Assembly (NCBI GenBank): GCA_019639175.1
Contig: JAHBSK010000001.1
Location: forward strand, 582,214-646,213
Direction of reading: 5' to 3'
DNA: 64,000 nucleotides
From: Acidobacteriota bacterium
Lineage (GTDB): Bacteria; Acidobacteriota; Blastocatellia; Pyrinomonadales; Pyrinomonadaceae
Shown: positions 61,266 through 64,000 of the stretch, piece after piece
Layout of the letters: each line of letters starts with the position of its first letter
How positions within the stretch are numbered: the stretch's first letter is position 1
Notes under the pieces: generated by a model
Seen by the model: only the letters and a program-made list of their open reading frames with translations
Databases searched by the model: none
Told to the model about the DNA's origin: nothing
Made by a program: the position numbers and the translations under genes

Positions 61266-61367
61266 TCTCTAGCAGAGATTGCCCGTGGTTATAAGGAGTC
61301 TAGGAGAAAAGAATTGCTCCGCTTAATTAGATTATCTCTGCGAGACCTTTCTGTGTCGTTTCATTAG
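61266..61367 (+). pseudogene. Possible C-terminal scrap of a serine recombinase or HTH protein
   Basis: The readable stretch SLAEIARGYKESRRKELLR then LIRLSLRDL resembles the LAEIA...RxYVxRLLRL helix-turn-helix tail of large serine recombinases, but it is short and lacks the normal end. The surrounding 61211-61465 contains no other gene. Low confidence; listed because the neighbours are also mobile-element debris. Confidence 0.25.
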
Positions 61368-61465
61368 ACCCTTGCAAAAACCAATGCTTTTTCTTCCAAA
61401 CCAATTTACCTTTTCATGAATAAAGAAACAGCACTTTTCATGACGTCAGTATCCTTTCAATTTAT

Positions 61466-61954
61466 TTATCCGCCACTCTTATTCATCGACTCAAGGACGA
61501 GACAGGGCATAGCTGAAAATTTATCTAGTTTTAAATCGGCTTCTATTTGTGTTGAGCGGAATCTAAGTACTGGTTCTAGCTTTTCATCCAAGTCAATTCC
61601 GCCGTCTGTCGATCTAAAAAAGATGTCGATTTCGCACAGCCATTTTTCCTCTTTGGTCGGCATCCGTGTATGTAGTAACCATAAATTCTCGTAATTAAGC
61701 TCTTTAGATGAAAGAAACTGGGCGCTGCCGCGCATTCCGTGGGTCTTCGGAAAATAGATGACCTTGAATAGCTTTTTCGATGCATCGCTCTGCTCAACTA
61801 CGAGCAATTGATTGGGAGCACGCGGGTTGCTCAAGACGGCAAACTTATCGAAAGCCACAAAACGCCCATGTGTCGACTTGGGCGAAACACCTTGTGCATG
61901 CAATGCCGTATTAGCACAATGAAGGAAAATAAAAAGTAATAAAAAACGAATCAT
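61466..61954 (-). CDS. Small exported protein coupled to the RHS tip (candidate immunity protein)
   Basis: 162 residues with signal peptide (MIRFLLLFIFLHCANTALHAQG). The mature part is mostly beta with no family I recognise. ATG 61954 overlaps the stop of the RHS gene by four bases (ATGA), so it is made together with it. Immunity genes commonly follow RHS toxin tips directly, and a periplasmic location would suit a toxin acting there or re-entering there. Function is inferred from position only. Confidence 0.55.
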   Translation of the reverse strand: MIRFLLLFIFLHCANTALHAQGVSPKSTHGRFVAFDKFAVLSNPRAPNQLLVVEQSDASKKLFKVIYFPKTHGMRGSAQFLSSKELNYENLWLLHTRMPTKEEKWLCEIDIFFRSTDGGIDLDEKLEPVLRFRSTQIEADLKLDKFSAMPCLVLESMNKSGG

Positions 61955-63525
61955 TTTTTGTCCACCAATTCAATATTTGTGATATTTCCCCGAGGCTGCT
62001 TGACTATACTTGCTCGGGGGATCGGAGTTACAAATGTATAAGTGACTTTTACAGAAATATCTTTCTTAGGGGTTTTCCAAGTCCACACTGCGGAGTATCC
62101 ACTTAAAACTGGTTTGCCCTTTTCCCCTGGAAGACTTTCAGCATTGCCAAACCCCGGTTCCGGAAAATGCTTCGAAGCCATTGCGTGGACAGTAGCATAA
62201 TCGGAGCTTCCTGTTGTCGCAGCAGCATAAGCCTCCATCATGGCATGACCGATCATTTCACCAGCAGCAGATGTATCAGCATCACGGAGTAAAGACATAT
62301 CAGTCGTATCGACAAAATTCAAACCGCTCTTATCACTTGCGAGGACAAAAGGCCCTGAAAAGCCATCAAAATCAATCAGGGGGTTGGCGTCAATGCCAAC
62401 AATAACGGCACGATGTTCCTTATCATTAATTGCATCAAAAAGGTCCCGCTCTCTTTTAGACAGCTTTTTCGGATTTACCTTCTCGACATTGACAACTTCA
62501 AGAATACCATCCTCATTAAGTCTTACCTTAAATGCCGCCTTGTCCCTATTGTTGATGTCCCCCTCAAATTTCTCTTTGTCTTTACCCTTAAATTCGAAGT
62601 CTAATCCAGTAGGATCGTCCAAAACAGTCGGACTGTTTCGAACATAGATGTAAAGGCTCAGTCGTTGCGGATCATTCAATCGATCTTTTTTTAGATAGAT
62701 CGGATCTGTCGACATGAAGCGAGCTAAGCCACTGTTGTAAGTTCGTGCCTGGGCGAAATCTAGATCAGTTTCGGTGTCACGCTCGTATGTGGTAAATTTT
62801 TGTCTTACATCGTCGGCTTGGTAGCCTAAGGCGACGATACGTTCGGCAGTTGCGATTTCTTCACCGAATGGGTGGAAGTCGCGGCGGGAGATGGTGGCTC
62901 CATTTTCGTCGGTCAGGATTCGCGGGCTGCCGAGGTGATCGGCGGTTGTGTAGCTGACCTTTGGGGCTTGCGATTGAACTGTTGAATATTCCGCAATGAG
63001 TTGGCCGTTGGCGGAATAGACAAATACGGTCACTTCGCCGGTCGAAGGCACGATCTTCTTGATTCGTTTGCCGTCGCCGTCGTAGAAGTATTCACCGATG
63101 GTGGTATCGTATTGATCTTTTACCTCAACCTGTTTGTTCTCCGCGTCGTAGATGAATGTCCGGCCCTGAGCATCTTCGGTCGTGTTGCCCACACTATCAA
63201 AAACGTAGTCATCGCTTGTGCTTAGGCGATTGTTTGTAGTGTTTATCGCTGGATTGACAATCTTTTTGTCGGCAGCACATACTGTAAAGTTCGGTGAGGA
63301 GCCGCAATTCTTCGGAAGAGTCGTTGTTTCCTCTTCGTCAAAATTGCGATTCCCGTATCGGTCATAAACAAATGCCTGCTTCCACGACTGTGAGGCGGAA
63401 CCGCCATGTGGGGTTGTACTTTCTATGGCGTCATTTATTCTGTTCAAACTGTCATAAGTATATGTCTGCACGGCGATAAAGCCTGTATGCACTCCAACCG
63501 TCGGAACCGTGATCGTCTGGCTCAC
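61951..63525 (-). CDS. RHS-repeat core protein with unknown C-terminal tip (5'-truncated)
   Basis: 524 residues from GTG 63525. YD repeats: YTYDSLNRINDAIE, FVYDRYGNRNFDEEE, FIYDAENKQVEVKD, YFYDGDGKRIKKI. The RHS-associated core follows: DHLGSPRILTDENG, FHPFGEE, YNSGLARFMSTDPI, SLYIYVRNSPTVLDDPTGLD. After DPTG the variable C-terminal tip (about 220 residues) starts; it contains GEMIGHAMMEAYAAATTGSSDYATVHAMA, which has His/Glu spacing reminiscent of metal sites but not HExxH. Normal RHS proteins exceed 1000 residues; the N-terminal export part and most repeats are missing here, and the upstream 120 bases hold no YD repeat. It is likely an orphan tip left by recombination. Confidence 0.8.
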   Translation of the reverse strand: MSQTITVPTVGVHTGFIAVQTYTYDSLNRINDAIESTTPHGGSASQSWKQAFVYDRYGNRNFDEEETTTLPKNCGSSPNFTVCAADKKIVNPAINTTNNRLSTSDDYVFDSVGNTTEDAQGRTFIYDAENKQVEVKDQYDTTIGEYFYDGDGKRIKKIVPSTGEVTVFVYSANGQLIAEYSTVQSQAPKVSYTTADHLGSPRILTDENGATISRRDFHPFGEEIATAERIVALGYQADDVRQKFTTYERDTETDLDFAQARTYNSGLARFMSTDPIYLKKDRLNDPQRLSLYIYVRNSPTVLDDPTGLDFEFKGKDKEKFEGDINNRDKAAFKVRLNEDGILEVVNVEKVNPKKLSKRERDLFDAINDKEHRAVIVGIDANPLIDFDGFSGPFVLASDKSGLNFVDTTDMSLLRDADTSAAGEMIGHAMMEAYAAATTGSSDYATVHAMASKHFPEPGFGNAESLPGEKGKPVLSGYSAVWTWKTPKKDISVKVTYTFVTPIPRASIVKQPRGNITNIELVDKK

Positions 63526-63646
63526 GATATTACTCTTTTTTAAGCATTGCTCATTAATTTAGTAAAACAAACAGTTCTTTTTCAATATCAATATGGATAG
63601 ATGAGATTTTTCTGTTCTATTTAAATAGTCAAAGAATTGTCCATTC

Positions 63647-64000
63647 TCATCGGAGCACTAACCGTACAGTTAAACAAAGTGCGGAAATCAGCATCAAACC
63701 GAGGCATTGATGCTCATTTTTTGATTGAGAAGACTTATTTGTTTTTAGAGTAGAATTTTGTGCTGATGAATTACTCGTCTTGCTTCCATATCCGTTGCTA
63801 ATAACCTCCCCAGTCGTAAAATCGAACACCCACTTCTCACCACTTAACTTAGTGAAAGTAAAATGCCTTGATCTCTCATCTATTTTACCTGGCTTGCTCC
63901 ACTCGAAATATTCATTTAAGCCGCGACCCAGCTTTTCATGGATCAATTCCTTTGCTCTGTAGAATGTTATCAATTGACCCTCAAAATAAAATGCCAATAC
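63647..64000 (-). CDS. Unknown protein, partial (runs off the right edge)
   Basis: The frame is open beyond the window edge (codon GTA at 64000-63998 continues upstream), so only the C-terminal 117 residues are seen. Segments: QLITFYRAKELIHEKLGRGLNEYFEWSKPGKIDERSRHFTF, KWVFDFTTGEVISNG (PepSY/DUF-like strands), a Ser/Asn/Lys-rich linker, then a C-terminal hydrophobic stretch (LGLMLISALCLTVRLVL). No family recognised. It lies upstream of the RHS tip on the same strand and might belong to the same polymorphic-toxin locus. Confidence 0.45.
   Translation of the reverse strand, partial: VLAFYFEGQLITFYRAKELIHEKLGRGLNEYFEWSKPGKIDERSRHFTFTKLSGEKWVFDFTTGEVISNGYGSKTSNSSAQNSTLKTNKSSQSKNEHQCLGLMLISALCLTVRLVLR

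Overview
The window looks like a chromosomal piece of a soil- or water-type heterotroph, most likely Acidobacteriota (Blastocatellia/Pyrinomonadaceae-like). The clues are Oar-like TonB-dependent receptors with an N-terminal carboxypeptidase-regulatory domain and no SusD partner, many Tat-exported enzymes, a periplasmic propeller histidine kinase, an exosortase and a Myxococcus-type (DevR/DevS-like) type I CRISPR-Cas system. The taxonomic call is inference, because no rRNA or ribosomal protein gene is present.

Region 1 (1-37178, all plus strand) is a large catabolic gene cluster that ends at a strong intrinsic terminator (37145-37178). Its outer parts are two duplicated receptor-sulfatase units (6539-11609 and 13992-19076), four SGNH-type esterases, three sialidase-like BNR propeller proteins, further propeller proteins and an SSS-family symporter. 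Its inner parts are an alcohol dehydrogenase, a Gfo/Idh oxidoreductase, an SDR dehydrogenase, an RraA-like aldolase, an FAH-family hydrolase, glycerate 2-kinase, RidA, a threonine-synthase-like PLP enzyme, an M81 protein and a class III aminotransferase-like enzyme. Together they suggest import and oxidative cleavage of a sulfated and acylated acidic glycan or sugar acid to pyruvate plus glycerate-type products. The exact substrate cannot be read from the sequence, and the classical sialic-acid genes nanA, nanE and nanK are absent.

Region 2 (37431-43989) is a LuxR-type response regulator plus a large propeller histidine kinase, followed by an oppositely oriented exosortase and VIT/vWA protein. 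The vWA protein carries a PEP-CTERM-like tail and looks like the dedicated exosortase target.

Region 3 (44232-56735) is a CRISPR-Cas island. It starts next to a 36-nt 3' remnant of a tRNA-Thr gene, a typical attachment-site scar. It encodes a WYL regulator, cas6-cas3-cas8-cas7-cas5-cas4/cas1-cas2 and an array of 30 repeats that look identical with 29 spacers. Between the WYL gene and cas6 lies the most interesting signal in the window. It is a single degenerate CRISPR repeat on the opposite strand. The sequence directly after its handle matches 17 of 18 bases just upstream of the putative cas promoter, and the only mismatch is at position 6. This has the layout of a CreR/CreA-type crRNA-like RNA that uses the Cas effector complex to repress its own operon.

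Region 4 (56914-64000) is a minus-strand set (TPR protein, SGNH hydrolase, a 58-residue membrane protein and a sirtuin stump), then an IS3-family element that cut the sirtuin gene, remnants of plasmid/ICE-type genes, and a 5'-truncated RHS tip coupled to a small exported protein that may be its immunity factor. IS-mediated rearrangement has clearly occurred here, because the two IS flanks do not belong together.
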